Assembly: GCF_003011965.1 (NCBI RefSeq)
Contig: NZ_PXWG01000013.1
Location: 36,282 to 100,281 of the forward strand
DNA length: 64,000 nucleotides
DNA from: Streptosporangium nondiastaticum
GTDB taxonomy: Bacteria; Actinomycetota; Actinomycetes; Streptomycetales; Streptomycetaceae
Direction: 5' to 3'
A program made the position numbers and the translations under genes. Positions 16,586 through 24,629 of the stretch are shown piece by piece; the first letter of the stretch is position 1; each line of letters opens with the position of its first letter. The notes beneath the pieces were generated by a model. That model ran no database searches. It worked only from the letters and a program-made list of their open reading frames with translations, and was not told the origin of the DNA.

Positions 16586-16708
16586 GTTGGCCTCCGCTCG
16601 GCGGAAAACCCCCTCCTCCTCACTGTCCACCCCCGCCGGGCATCGCGCCAAAGCAACGGGCCCGGGCCCGGCCCCGGCTCCAGCCGCGGGCCCGGCTCCG
16701 GACAGCCC

Positions 16709-17278
16709 TCAGGCGGCGAAGCCGATGTTCGTGACGTACTCGTACTGGCCCCACTGCGAGCCCAGGTCGACGATCGTGTCCGTCCAGGCGTCGTCGAGCT
16801 CGCGGGCGTCTCCGGCGGCCCACGCGGCGACGATGCGGTCCCAGCGCCGCACGTTCATCGTCCGGTACTCGACCACGCGCTGCAGCGGCCGCGGCACCTG
16901 GGACTGGTTGAGCGGGTGGATCTCCACGCGCGTCCCGCCGGAGGAGTTCAGGCGGCGCAGGAGGTGGCGGGCGACGTTCTGGCGGCGTACCGAGCGGTAG
17001 GCCCGTTCGACACGCTCCAGGTTGGCCTTCGACGGGCTGCGCCTGCCGTCCAGCCACGCTTTCAGGGTGCGGTCGGTGACGGTCAGGCCGGCATCGTACG
17101 CGGCCTTGCGCGCGTGGGCCGTCCTGGTCAGGTAGTGCAGGCGGGCCATGAGGCCGCGGCGGGCGGTCACGGGGGTGGTGATACCACCGGCGAGCTCGTC
17201 GAGCTTGCGGGCGACGGCTTCGCTGCCCTTGACGCCCCGGGCGCCGTACTTGCCGAAGTCGATGGTCCTCTGCGGCAT
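16709..17278 (-). CDS. Tpg-like telomere terminal-protein candidate
   Basis: The 189-residue basic protein matches the size of Streptomyces telomere-protecting terminal proteins (about 185). It has the same layout: an N-terminal helix-turn-helix region (about 45-100, with TVTDRTLKAWLDGRRSP and RVERAYRSVRR), a central basic part, RVEIHP, and an acidic/aromatic C-terminus ending QYEYVTNIGF. Tpg is covalently attached to chromosome 5' ends and primes end patching. The candidate linking residue cannot be picked here; several Ser, Thr and Tyr are possible. It lies immediately downstream of a Tap-like gene, as tpg does of tap, and its ribosome site is formed by the last codons of that gene. Similarity to classical Tpg is remote. 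The alternative is a plain DNA-binding regulator. Confidence 0.65.
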   Translation of the reverse strand: MPQRTIDFGKYGARGVKGSEAVARKLDELAGGITTPVTARRGLMARLHYLTRTAHARKAAYDAGLTVTDRTLKAWLDGRRSPSKANLERVERAYRSVRRQNVARHLLRRLNSSGGTRVEIHPLNQSQVPRPLQRVVEYRTMNVRRWDRIVAAWAAGDARELDDAWTDTIVDLGSQWGQYEYVTNIGFAA

Positions 17279-18808
17279 CTACTCCTCCTCCCCCGTTCCG
17301 GCGTCCGCGGCATAGGCGTCCTTGACCTTGACTTCGGTAACGCCCCGGCCCTCGGCGAAGACACGGCGCCAGTCGCCGATGACGTGGAGCTCGTCGGTGC
17401 CCATGGCACGGACGACCGTCAGCCCCTCGTCGTGGGCCTTGAGGGCCTTCATCCAGAGGTTGGCGAACGCCTGGGAGCGGATGATGTGCATCCAGTCCGG
17501 CCGGTAGAGCTCCCGGTTGTAGTTCGACTCCCCCATGGTGGAGACGAACTTCGAGTACATCGCCTTCACGTACTCCAGGGTGACCTCGTCCCCGGCGGCG
17601 ATCGCCGCGTCGCGGGCGTCCTTGAGGGCGACGCGGAACTTCTCCAGGAGGTTCTCCGTGGCGCCCGAGGTGTACGACTCGTGCACCACGGGCCGCTCGC
17701 ACAGCCCGTGCTTCGGGCCGGACAGGCGCAGGAGCAGGCGGAGGGTGGGTTCGGTGACCCACAGCGGGCCGGGCTCGTCGCGCCGGCCGATCGGGTTCGG
17801 CAGCACGTCCTCGTGCTCCCACGCGGGCGGAGTGATGAGGTGGACGCCCGCGCGGCGCCGGTCGTGGGCGAGACCGGCGGAGTGCTCCAGCTGCCCGAGG
17901 GGCAGGTGCGTCTTGAGCGCGGAGAGGTAGGCGCCGTTGATGTCGAGCGCGGTCACCTCGTGGGTGCCCGGCGGGAGTTGACGGCGCGTCCACTTGGGGC
18001 GGGCCTCCCAGATCTGGTCGGCGCCGCGGGAGGTCTGCTTGCGCAGGATGTCGGGAATCCACGGGTGGGCGACGATGTCGTAGCGGGCGCCCTTGCGCGT
18101 CTCGTCCAGCAGCCGCATCGCGTCCGGGATGGCCCGCTTCAGCAGGGCGGCCGTGGCCGCGTCCACGTCGCCCTCGTTCTCGGCGAGCGCGGCCCGGACC
18201 GCCTCGCCGATCAGGTCGACGGGACCGGACGGCGTCTGGAACGCGCGCCGGGCCGGGGCTGCGGCCGCCTTGGACGTGGGAGCGGCCACGGGACGGGGCA
18301 CGGTTCGGGTCACAGCCCGGGGTACGGCTTGGGGCACAGCCTGGGATACGGCTTGGGTCACGGCTCGGCAGTCCGCCGGGTCCAGATGCTGGGCGAAGCC
18401 CGCCACCCGGCTCCCCGCCGGACGCCCGCACAGCACGCACGGCTCCGGCACGGCGAGCGACTCTACGTCGTCGCCCTCGCCTGAACCGTCCTGCCCGGGC
18501 TCGGGCGCAACGCCCGTGTCAGCCTTCTCCGGCTCCGGCTCCGGATCCAGCTCCGGCTCGGCCTCGGCCTGGAACTTGGCGGCCAGTCCGTCCAGCAGAT
18601 ACGCGTACCTGGTACGGATCTCACCGGACGGGTCCCGGGTACCCTCCCAGCCGGCCACCGTCGACGGGCTCACCCCGAGCGCCCGGGCAACCTGGGCCTT
18701 GGACAGCCGCGCCTGCTCACGCAGTTCCCGGCGCACCTCGGGGGTGGGCAGTGCGGCCTCCGGGCCGACGGCGGCGAGCAGCGAGTCGATCGCGTCGAAG
18801 TCACCCAC
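17279..18808 (-). CDS. Tap-like telomere-associated protein with a family-B DNA-polymerase palm
   Basis: The 509-residue protein has an N-terminal XRE-type HTH (about 24-57: LREQARLSKAQVARALGVSP), an acidic linker, a C2HC zinc knuckle (C124, C127, H141, C147), a second linker, and a C-terminal half resembling the palm of protein-primed polymerases. Motif A is LDINGAYLSAL (D289), motif B VKAMYSKFVSTMGES (415-428) and motif C AMGTDELHVIGD (D472). Spacings of about 126 and 55 residues are close to those of the phi29-type enzyme. An exonuclease domain is not seen. Tap proteins bind telomere overhangs and recruit Tpg. Position upstream of a Tpg-sized gene supports this role. It starts at GTG 18808, overlapping the XRE gene by eight bases. 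The polymerase relation is inference from motif reading. Confidence 0.7.
   Translation of the reverse strand: MGDFDAIDSLLAAVGPEAALPTPEVRRELREQARLSKAQVARALGVSPSTVAGWEGTRDPSGEIRTRYAYLLDGLAAKFQAEAEPELDPEPEPEKADTGVAPEPGQDGSGEGDDVESLAVPEPCVLCGRPAGSRVAGFAQHLDPADCRAVTQAVSQAVPQAVPRAVTRTVPRPVAAPTSKAAAAPARRAFQTPSGPVDLIGEAVRAALAENEGDVDAATAALLKRAIPDAMRLLDETRKGARYDIVAHPWIPDILRKQTSRGADQIWEARPKWTRRQLPPGTHEVTALDINGAYLSALKTHLPLGQLEHSAGLAHDRRRAGVHLITPPAWEHEDVLPNPIGRRDEPGPLWVTEPTLRLLLRLSGPKHGLCERPVVHESYTSGATENLLEKFRVALKDARDAAIAAGDEVTLEYVKAMYSKFVSTMGESNYNRELYRPDWMHIIRSQAFANLWMKALKAHDEGLTVVRAMGTDELHVIGDWRRVFAEGRGVTEVKVKDAYAADAGTGEEE
17282..17292 (-). promoter_or_regulatory. Ribosome site of the Tpg-like gene inside the Tap-like stop region
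   Basis: The last three Tap-like codons (Glu-Glu-Glu) read GAGGAGGAG, followed by TAG and at once ATG. The Glu codons thus serve as a strong Shine-Dalgarno sequence and make translation of the two proteins coupled. Confidence 0.8.
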
Positions 18809-19091
18809 CGGACCGCACCCCCCGCGCGGCCGCGGCCACCCGGCGCCGGGCAGCCGGCAACGCCGCGCACGCGCGGGCCGGACCGGCCAGCAGGTCCAGG
18901 GCGCCGATGCCGTAATGCACGGCGAGGGCGTCCACGTCGCCCAGCGTCCACGACGCCGTGCCGGACTGCCTGCGCGACACCTGCGCCTGCGTCAGCCCCA
19001 GCACACCGGCGACCACGCGCTGCGACTCCCCTGTCGTCCGCATCAACGCGGCCACCGCCAGGCGCAACGACTCCTCCAGTCCCGAGCTCAT
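18801..19091 (-). CDS. Small XRE-type regulator, first gene of the Tap/Tpg-like operon
   Basis: From ATG 19091 the 96-residue protein contains one helix-turn-helix (SQRVVAGVLGLTQAQVSRRQSG) followed by WTLGDVDALAVHYGIGALDLL, the usual XRE continuation that selects the domain boundary. The Ala/Arg-rich tail is short. Longer starts (19115, 19157) would read through the palindrome and direct repeats upstream, so they are rejected. Its stop overlaps the Tap-like GTG by eight bases, indicating one transcript and coupled translation. It is likely to control the operon through the sites at 19114-19162, which is inference. Confidence 0.8.
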   Translation of the reverse strand: MSSGLEESLRLAVAALMRTTGESQRVVAGVLGLTQAQVSRRQSGTASWTLGDVDALAVHYGIGALDLLAGPARACAALPAARRRVAAAARGVRSGG

Positions 19092-19113
19092 GCCGCACAC
19101 CCTACCAACGATC

Positions 19114-19162
19114 ATGCGCAAACCGCATACACGTGGCCGGAGCCGACCCGCATACACGTGGC
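19114..19162. promoter_or_regulatory. Palindrome and 15-bp direct repeats at the XRE/Tap/Tpg-like promoter
   Basis: ATGCG-caaac-CGCAT forms a perfect interrupted palindrome at 19114-19128. CCGCATACACGTGGC occurs twice, at 19123-19137 and 19148-19162, 25 bp apart and each with the palindrome CACGTG. All lie between the amidase terminator and the XRE start, so they must contain the operon's control region. Confidence 0.65.
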
Positions 19163-19201
19163 TGAAGCCGGCCCGCCCACAGGGGCCGGGCCGGCTTCAG
19201 C
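19161..19201 (-). terminator. Terminator after the amidase gene
   Basis: Perfect 14-bp arms GCTGAAGCCGGCCC and GGGCCGGCTTCAGC enclose a 13-nt loop 16 bases after the leftward amidase stop. It insulates the following operon from amidase transcription. Confidence 0.8.
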
Positions 19202-19216
19202 CGAGCGTTCCGCCGT

Positions 19217-20848
19217 TCAGCGGGAGGCGCCGGGCGGCTCCGCAGTCGGCAGATAGCGGGGTGCCCGCCAGGCCTTCAGCCGGGTCTCCACCATTGCTCC
19301 CAGTGACAGCAGGTCGTCGTCCTGCCGGTCACCGGCCATGAGGAGCAGGCCGACCGGGAGTTCGCCCACGAAGCCGGCGGGCACCGACAGCGACGGGTAG
19401 CCGGCCACGGCCGCGGGCGTCGACGACGGGATCACGTCGTTGTCGCCGCGCGCGCAGTCGGTCGTCCAGGCGGGCGGGTTGGCCGGTGCGGCGATGGCGT
19501 CCAGCCGGTGGGCGGCCATGGTCTCGTCCACGGAGCGGCGGGAGAGGTCCTTCAGCTCGGCGCGCACGGCCCGGTACCCCGGGTCGGTGACCGGGGGCGC
19601 GGCGAGGGCCTGCTCGAAGAGTTCCTGGCCGGCGAAGCAGGTCCGTTCCGCGGCATGCGCGCGGTTGAAGGCGATCAGCCCTGCGAGGTCGCGCGGCCCC
19701 TCCCGCGTGGCGAGGTAGGCGTCGATGTCCCGGTGGAACTCGCTCAGCAGCGCCGGGTACTCGAGCTGGGCGAGCCGTTCCTGGTACGGGGGCGTCACCT
19801 CGACGACGACGGCTCCCGCGGCGCGCAGCTTCTCCGCCGTACGGGTCATCAGGGCGTCGACCTCGGGCCCGAGCGAGGGCAGCCGCCACAGTCCGATGCG
19901 CTTGCCGCGCAGTCCGCCCGGCTGCTGCGTCAGGCCTTCCGGGAGGGCGGCGGGGCGCGGGGCGCCGTCCCCGCGGAGGACCGCGAGGGTGAGGGCGGCG
20001 TCGGTGACGTTGCGCGCCATGGGCCCCGCGGTGTCCTGCTCGGCGGAGATCGGCACCACGCCGGCCTGACTGACCAGCCCGAGGCTGGGCTTGTGGCCGA
20101 CCACGCCGTTCATCCCGGCCGGGCACACGACGGAGCCGTCCGTCTCGGTGCCGATCGCCACCTGCGCGAGCGACGCGGCGAGCGCGGCGGCCGAACCGGA
20201 GGACGATCCGCACGGGTTGCGGTCCAGCACGTAGGGGTTCCTGGTCTGCCCGCCCACCGCCGACCATCCCGACGTCGGCTTCGCCGCGCGGAAGTTGGCC
20301 CACTCGGACAGGTTGGTCTTGCCGAGGATCACCGCTCCCGCGTCCCGCAGCCGGGTGACGAGGGCCGCGTCGGTGCGCGGCGGGCTGCCGGCCAGCGCCA
20401 GCGATCCGGCCGTCGTGGGCATGCCGCGGGTGTCGATGTTGTCCTTGAGCAGGACGGGAATGCCGTCGAGCGGTCCGCGGGCGCTGCCGCGCCGGTGCCG
20501 GGCGTCGCTGGCGGCCGCCTGGCGCATGGCGGTGGGATCGGTGCGCAGCACCGCGTTGATCCTGGGATCGACGGTGGCGATCCGCCGCAGGTAGGCGGCG
20601 GTCAGCGCCGACGAGGTGAGCGATCCGTCCGCCATGCGGGCCTGCAGCTCCGGGATCGTCACCCTGTCGAGGTCGACGCCCGGCGCCGGCGGAGGACCGT
20701 CCGGCAGCGGCGGCGCGCCGCCGGCATCGCGTTCGGCGGCGTGCGCGCGACCGCCCGGCGCACCGGGCACACCCGGCACTCCTGTCACGAGAGACCCCAG
20801 CCCCACCGCCACTGCGGCCATCAGTACGAGAGCACTCTGCTTCCCCAT
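19217..20848 (-). CDS. Secreted amidase (amidase-signature family)
   Basis: The 543-residue enzyme starts with a Sec signal peptide (KQSALVLMAAVAVGLGSLV, cleavage likely near AHA-AE). It has the amidase-signature core: catalytic Lys in PVLLKDNIDT, the Gly/Ser loop NPCGSSSGSAAALAASLA with the cis-Ser, and the nucleophile Ser in IGTETDGSVVCPAG. Such enzymes hydrolyse amides of carboxylic acids; substrates range widely, and an extracellular member may attack peptide or acyl amides. ATG 20848 is the natural start of the signal sequence. The gene is single, with its own terminator. Confidence 0.9.
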   Translation of the reverse strand: MGKQSALVLMAAVAVGLGSLVTGVPGVPGAPGGRAHAAERDAGGAPPLPDGPPPAPGVDLDRVTIPELQARMADGSLTSSALTAAYLRRIATVDPRINAVLRTDPTAMRQAAASDARHRRGSARGPLDGIPVLLKDNIDTRGMPTTAGSLALAGSPPRTDAALVTRLRDAGAVILGKTNLSEWANFRAAKPTSGWSAVGGQTRNPYVLDRNPCGSSSGSAAALAASLAQVAIGTETDGSVVCPAGMNGVVGHKPSLGLVSQAGVVPISAEQDTAGPMARNVTDAALTLAVLRGDGAPRPAALPEGLTQQPGGLRGKRIGLWRLPSLGPEVDALMTRTAEKLRAAGAVVVEVTPPYQERLAQLEYPALLSEFHRDIDAYLATREGPRDLAGLIAFNRAHAAERTCFAGQELFEQALAAPPVTDPGYRAVRAELKDLSRRSVDETMAAHRLDAIAAPANPPAWTTDCARGDNDVIPSSTPAAVAGYPSLSVPAGFVGELPVGLLLMAGDRQDDDLLSLGAMVETRLKAWRAPRYLPTAEPPGASR

Positions 20849-21099
20849 GCGTGCCAGCGCACTACATCACCGCGCCCGGCACAAGGGGTGACGCCGGCCG
20901 TGGCCCGAAGAAGGCGGCCCGGCGCCCCGGCCTACGCTCTACCTGCCCCTGGTGACCTGAGCGGCCATGCCGCCACCGCCGTCGCACCACCACACCACCA
21001 CGCCGTCACACCACCACGCCGTCACACCACCGCGCCGCCACGCCCGCGAACCGGCACCCCCGCCACACCCGCAACGGGGACATCGGGCACCATTGGGGC

Positions 21100-21423
21100 A
21101 TGAGCGTAGTCAAGATCAACGTCCTGACCGTCCCCGCCGAGCAGCGCGCCGTCCTGGAGGAGCGCTTCTCCGCACGTGCCGGGCTCGTGGAGTCCAGCGA
21201 CGGCTTCGAGTGGTTCGAGCTCCTGCGGCCCGTGGAGGGCACGGACGACTACTTCGTCTACACCCGCTGGCGCAGCGAGGAGGACTACCAGAACTGGCTG
21301 AACGGCCCGATGCGGCAGGGCCACCAGGGCGGCGGCGACGGCGCCCGCCCCAAGCCTGCGGCGACGGGCTCCAGCCTGCTGTCCTTCGAGGTCGTCCAGC
21401 AGGCGTCGGCCAAGAACGCCTGA
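21100..21423 (+). CDS. MhuD-type haem-degrading monooxygenase
   Basis: The 107-residue ferredoxin-like-fold protein keeps the residues known to matter in mycobacterial MhuD at the same positions: N7 in VVKINV, W66 in QNWLNGP and H75, the proximal haem ligand, in RQGHQG. The C-terminal ATGSSLLSFEVV block also agrees. It should open haem in the cytosol and release iron, probably forming mycobilin-like products as MhuD does. The 23-residue spacing and length fit the antibiotic-biosynthesis-monooxygenase fold, and these acts as dimers. No haem transport genes are adjacent. It ends at a strong shared terminator. Confidence 0.88.
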   Translation: MSVVKINVLTVPAEQRAVLEERFSARAGLVESSDGFEWFELLRPVEGTDDYFVYTRWRSEEDYQNWLNGPMRQGHQGGGDGARPKPAATGSSLLSFEVVQQASAKNA

Positions 21424-21445
21424 CGAGAACGCCTGGAACGGGCGC

Positions 21446-21474
21446 GGGGGCGCGGGGATGTTCCCCGCGCCCCC
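21446..21474. terminator. Bidirectional terminator
   Basis: GGGGGCGCGGGG and CCCCGCGCCCCC pair perfectly over 12 bp around a five-base loop (ATGTT). It lies between the convergent haem-oxygenase gene and the oxygenase that ends the guanidino operon. Confidence 0.85.
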
Positions 21475-21559
21475 GGCCCTCACCGCTTCCGCGTGACCGG
21501 ATCCACCGTCGGACCCGACGACGTCAGGCCCGGAATCAGGCCCGCCGCCGCGTCCGCCG

Positions 21560-22426
21560 TCACGTCCACCAGACGAGTTCGTTCTCGTCGTTCAGGGCCG
21601 TGAAGCAGGTCAGCAGCAGCCGCTTGGCGTCGCCGGCGGGCGTCTCCCCGCCCAGGACCGCGTGGGCGAGGTTGCCGTTGATCACGCACAGGTCCCCGCT
21701 CTCGACCGGAACGACCACGCTGGGGTGGCCCTCCAGCTGCTCCGGCGGGTAGGGGAAGCCGCTGTAGGTCAGGCCGAGCCGCTCCCGGGAGAAGTCGTCG
21801 GGCTCGACGTTCCACAGCTTGATCTGCCCCGTTCCCCCGGGCACCTGCGGGTAGACGTTGACCGCCATTACCCGCCGCAGCTCCTGGATCTCGAAGCCCG
21901 CCTGCAGCGGGTCGCGGAGCTGGGCGAGGTCGTCGTGCGGCATGAGCAGGAACGCGCCGGTGTTGTTCCAGAGCACGGCCTTCGAGTCGCCGGCGGCACG
22001 CCCTTCGTGCACCGCGGGGCGGACCCCCGCCAGGCTGCCGTGCCCGGCCAGCCGGTCGCGCAGTGCGGCCACCGGGTCGGTCGTGCCCTCGTACAGGGCG
22101 CGTACGGCGTCGGCGGAACGTTCCACCTCGGTCAGGTACGCGTCCGTCGTCTTCTCGATGTGCGAGGCGCCGACGATGTAGCCCTCGACGCCGTCCTCCC
22201 CCTCGCCGTAGCGGGGAGTGCGGTGCGTGGAGGCCCAGAAGTTCTCCACGATCCGCCGGCGGTCCGCCTCGGGGACGAAGCCGGTCACCCGGTAGGCGGC
22301 CAGTTCCCCGCGCAGCACCCGGAGGACGGCTTCGGTGTCGAGGCTGCCGTGCGTCTCGTGCACCCGGAACTGGTCCGGCGGCAGGGCGCTGCCGGTGATC
22401 CGCGGTGCCGTGGTGCCGGTGGTCAT
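21560..22426 (-). CDS. 2-Oxoglutarate/Fe(II)-type oxygenase
   Basis: The 288-residue protein has a double-stranded beta-helix pattern with a plausible HxD...H iron triad: H164 and D166 in [10 protein letters not shown] and H255 in [12 protein letters not shown]269 (KRLLL) stands where the family binds the 2-oxoglutarate carboxylate. Such enzymes hydroxylate, desaturate or halogenate small molecules. The ATG overlaps the desaturase stop (ATGA), so it is the last member of the amidinotransferase-desaturase operon and presumably acts on their guanidino product. The exact substrate is unknown. A terminator lies about 85 bases beyond its stop. Confidence 0.75.
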   Translation of the reverse strand: MTTGTTAPRITGSALPPDQFRVHETHGSLDTEAVLRVLRGELAAYRVTGFVPEADRRRIVENFWASTHRTPRYGEGEDGVEGYIVGASHIEKTTDAYLTEVERSADAVRALYEGTTDPVAALRDRLAGHGSLAGVRPAVHEGRAAGDSKAVLWNNTGAFLLMPHDDLAQLRDPLQAGFEIQELRRVMAVNVYPQVPGGTGQIKLWNVEPDDFSRERLGLTYSGFPYPPEQLEGHPSVVVPVESGDLCVINGNLAHAVLGGETPAGDAKRLLLTCFTALNDENELVWWT

Positions 22427-23421
22427 GCGCTCCTCCGACGGGTCTCGGTCACGGTGGACGGTGCGCCGCCGGTCGCGGTGCCGTGGTGGAGGAGGGGGCG
22501 CCTGCGGTCGAGGAAGCCGAGCATGGCCGGGACCGGGCTGATGATGCGCGGCCGGCTGTCCAGCTCGCCCCGGCGCCGCTCCCGGACGACCGGCATCTGT
22601 GACCAGTGCGTCGCCGGGCTGAGGTGGTGCTCCTGGTGGTAGCCGTCGTTGAAGGTGAGCGCGTTGTACAGGCGGCCGTAGTGGCTCACCGAGTCCGTCG
22701 CCCGGGAGGACGGGTCGGCCCCGTAGTGCCGGTAGTAGTTCTGCACGTTCACCATCGCCAGGGCGATGAAGAACGAGGGCAGGTAGCAGAACAGCGTCCA
22801 CTGCCAGGAGATCGCCGCGAACAGCACGAGCGACAGGCAGTGCGCGGCACGGTCGGCCTGCACCTGGCGCAGTTCCTTGCTGCGGCGCGGTTCTCTGCGG
22901 GCGGCCAGCGACAGCAGGTTGGCGTCACCGGCCCCCACGCGCCACAGCCGCACCACGTAGAGGATCTCCCGGCCCCGGCCGATCAACGAGTCCAGCGCGC
23001 CCGTCACCACGTAGGGGAGCAGCGGCGCGTGCTCACCGTCCTTTCCGTCGCGGTAGGTGGACGAGGTGTCCCGCGTCGTGCCGTCCGTTCCCTTGAGGTC
23101 GTTGTTGAACCGGTGGTGGTTGCGTACGTGGGTGAGGTGGTACGCCTGCACCGACTGGCCGATGTTGACCGAGTTCAGGAGCGACACCAGTCCGTTGAGC
23201 CGGGACGAGGTGAACCACGGCACGTGCGTGAACAGGTGTGAGATGACGATGATGTTGTAGGCCATCATCACCGCCAGGAGGGCGTAGCCGCCGGCCCGCC
23301 AGGGGACCGAGGCCCCCTCCCAGGCGGTGGCGAGCCAGATCGTGACGGCGAACTGCGCCACGCTGAACACCAGCAGGAGCGCGTCCCGCGGCGTGTGTTT
23401 CCATATCCCCCCGGTCGTCAT
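22423..23421 (-). CDS. Membrane di-iron fatty-acid-desaturase-family enzyme
   Basis: The 332-residue protein has four or more membrane helices and the three His boxes of the family: HLFTH (HX3H), HVRNHH (HX3HH) and HQEHH (HX2HH), with YRHYG near the third. These bind a di-iron site that abstracts hydrogen from unactivated C-H bonds. Although named for fatty acids, members also hydroxylate or desaturate amino-acid-derived compounds. Its ATG shares one base with the TAA of the amidinotransferase gene and its stop overlaps the oxygenase start, so it is translationally coupled on both sides. That context favours a small guanidino substrate over lipid. From memory, phaseolotoxin loci also combine an amidinotransferase with a desaturase-like protein. 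Confidence 0.82.
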   Translation of the reverse strand: MTTGGIWKHTPRDALLLVFSVAQFAVTIWLATAWEGASVPWRAGGYALLAVMMAYNIIVISHLFTHVPWFTSSRLNGLVSLLNSVNIGQSVQAYHLTHVRNHHRFNNDLKGTDGTTRDTSSTYRDGKDGEHAPLLPYVVTGALDSLIGRGREILYVVRLWRVGAGDANLLSLAARREPRRSKELRQVQADRAAHCLSLVLFAAISWQWTLFCYLPSFFIALAMVNVQNYYRHYGADPSSRATDSVSHYGRLYNALTFNDGYHQEHHLSPATHWSQMPVVRERRRGELDSRPRIISPVPAMLGFLDRRRPLLHHGTATGGAPSTVTETRRRSA

Positions 23422-24539
23422 TAGAAGTACGACTCCAGGGTGCCGCGGCGGCGGACGTCGAGCGTGGCGCAGTGGAACGAGCCGCCGAAGCTGTTGAAGT
23501 TGCGGAAGTTGACCGGGATCGGCTTGAAGCCGAACTTCTTCATCGCGTCGATCATCGGCTGGTCCTGCCGCTCCACGATGACCCGCTCCTCGTCCAGCAT
23601 GAGGATGTTCATGTTGATCCACTTGCTGGTCATGTACAGCGGGTGCGAGTCGGGGATGACCGGCGCGGGCGCGGTCATGACGTCCCAGCCCTTGAACAGG
23701 GCGGGCACCTCGGGGACGCGCTCGGGGTGGATGAGCAGCTTGCCCGGAGCCATCGGGACCAGCGTCGCGTCGATGTGCATCGGGTGCGAGTCGTTGAACT
23801 CGAAGACGTGGATGCGATATTCGTCGCCGAGGTGGCGGCGCAGCCACTCGATGCCGAAGTCGTTGGTGACGTTGCTCTTCTGGGCGATGATGTCGCGACC
23901 GCAGCGCGTGAAGTCGGCGGCGTCGAAGGTCGGCTCGAATTCGGTGACCACGAGCCGCTGCGGGCCGTCCTCGCCCGGGTCGGTCCAGCTCTGGTCGAAC
24001 TGCTCGTCCGTCAGCTCGGGCTTGGGGCCGGAGCTCCACTTGGCGCCGCCGCGGAAGTACTCCTTGAGCAGCGGGCGGTAGGCGAGGGTCTCGTAGTAGC
24101 GCGAGCGCCAGGCCATCGGGCACTCGATGATGTCGTCGCCGACCACGAGGAGCGCGTCGCGGGGCATCGCCGCGTACATGCCCGTGCTCTTCCAGTCGAG
24201 CGTGCTGTATTCGGTGCGCTGGGGGATCGGCTCGGGGCGGCGGACCTTGACGCCCTCGCTCGTGAGGATGTGGGCGAACTCCTCCAGCTCCTTGTGCGCC
24301 GCGGCGACCTGCTCGGCGGGGAAGGGCTGTCCGGCGTTGCGGCGGAAGGTCTCGTGCTGGTTGCCGGGCAGGACAGGCGGCAGGGCCATGTGCCAGGTCG
24401 GGAAGCTCGCTTCGTCGACGATGCCGACGATGACTTCCTCCAGCGGGTCCCACTCGGTGTAGGAACACACGGGGCCTTGGGGCTGTTCTGCCTGAGCAGT
24501 GTGGTCGTTCGCGCTGGTGTCCACCGCGTCAAGTGTCAC
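23421..24539 (-). CDS. L-arginine:amine amidinotransferase (glycine amidinotransferase-like)
   Basis: The 372-residue enzyme transfers the amidino group of arginine to an amine acceptor. It is notably close to animal-type glycine amidinotransferase: CSYTEWDPLEEVIVG, STGMYAAMPRD, EFEPTFDAADFTRCGRDI, HPMHIDATL (catalytic His), and GGSFHCATLDVRRRGTL with the nucleophile Cys at 357, fifteen residues from the end as in the family. Acceptor may be glycine, lysine or another amine. GTG 24539 is chosen because AGAGGAGC stands seven bases upstream; a longer frame to 24590 lacks this. First gene of a three-gene operon whose cistrons overlap. A perfect 18-bp palindrome lies about 90 bp upstream. Confidence 0.9.
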   Translation of the reverse strand: MTLDAVDTSANDHTAQAEQPQGPVCSYTEWDPLEEVIVGIVDEASFPTWHMALPPVLPGNQHETFRRNAGQPFPAEQVAAAHKELEEFAHILTSEGVKVRRPEPIPQRTEYSTLDWKSTGMYAAMPRDALLVVGDDIIECPMAWRSRYYETLAYRPLLKEYFRGGAKWSSGPKPELTDEQFDQSWTDPGEDGPQRLVVTEFEPTFDAADFTRCGRDIIAQKSNVTNDFGIEWLRRHLGDEYRIHVFEFNDSHPMHIDATLVPMAPGKLLIHPERVPEVPALFKGWDVMTAPAPVIPDSHPLYMTSKWINMNILMLDEERVIVERQDQPMIDAMKKFGFKPIPVNFRNFNSFGGSFHCATLDVRRRGTLESYF

Positions 24540-24629
24540 GGGTTGTGCTCCTCTTGCTGTGCGACGTGCGGAGCCGCCGCCGGGAGACACGGGTGGTGCT
24601 GCGTGAGCGTGTCCTCACCGGCGGTGGCC

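Noticed and set aside
22423..24468. 681-codon frame ending as the desaturase
   Set aside because: The first part is an out-of-frame reading of the amidinotransferase; the true desaturase start overlaps the amidinotransferase stop at 23421.
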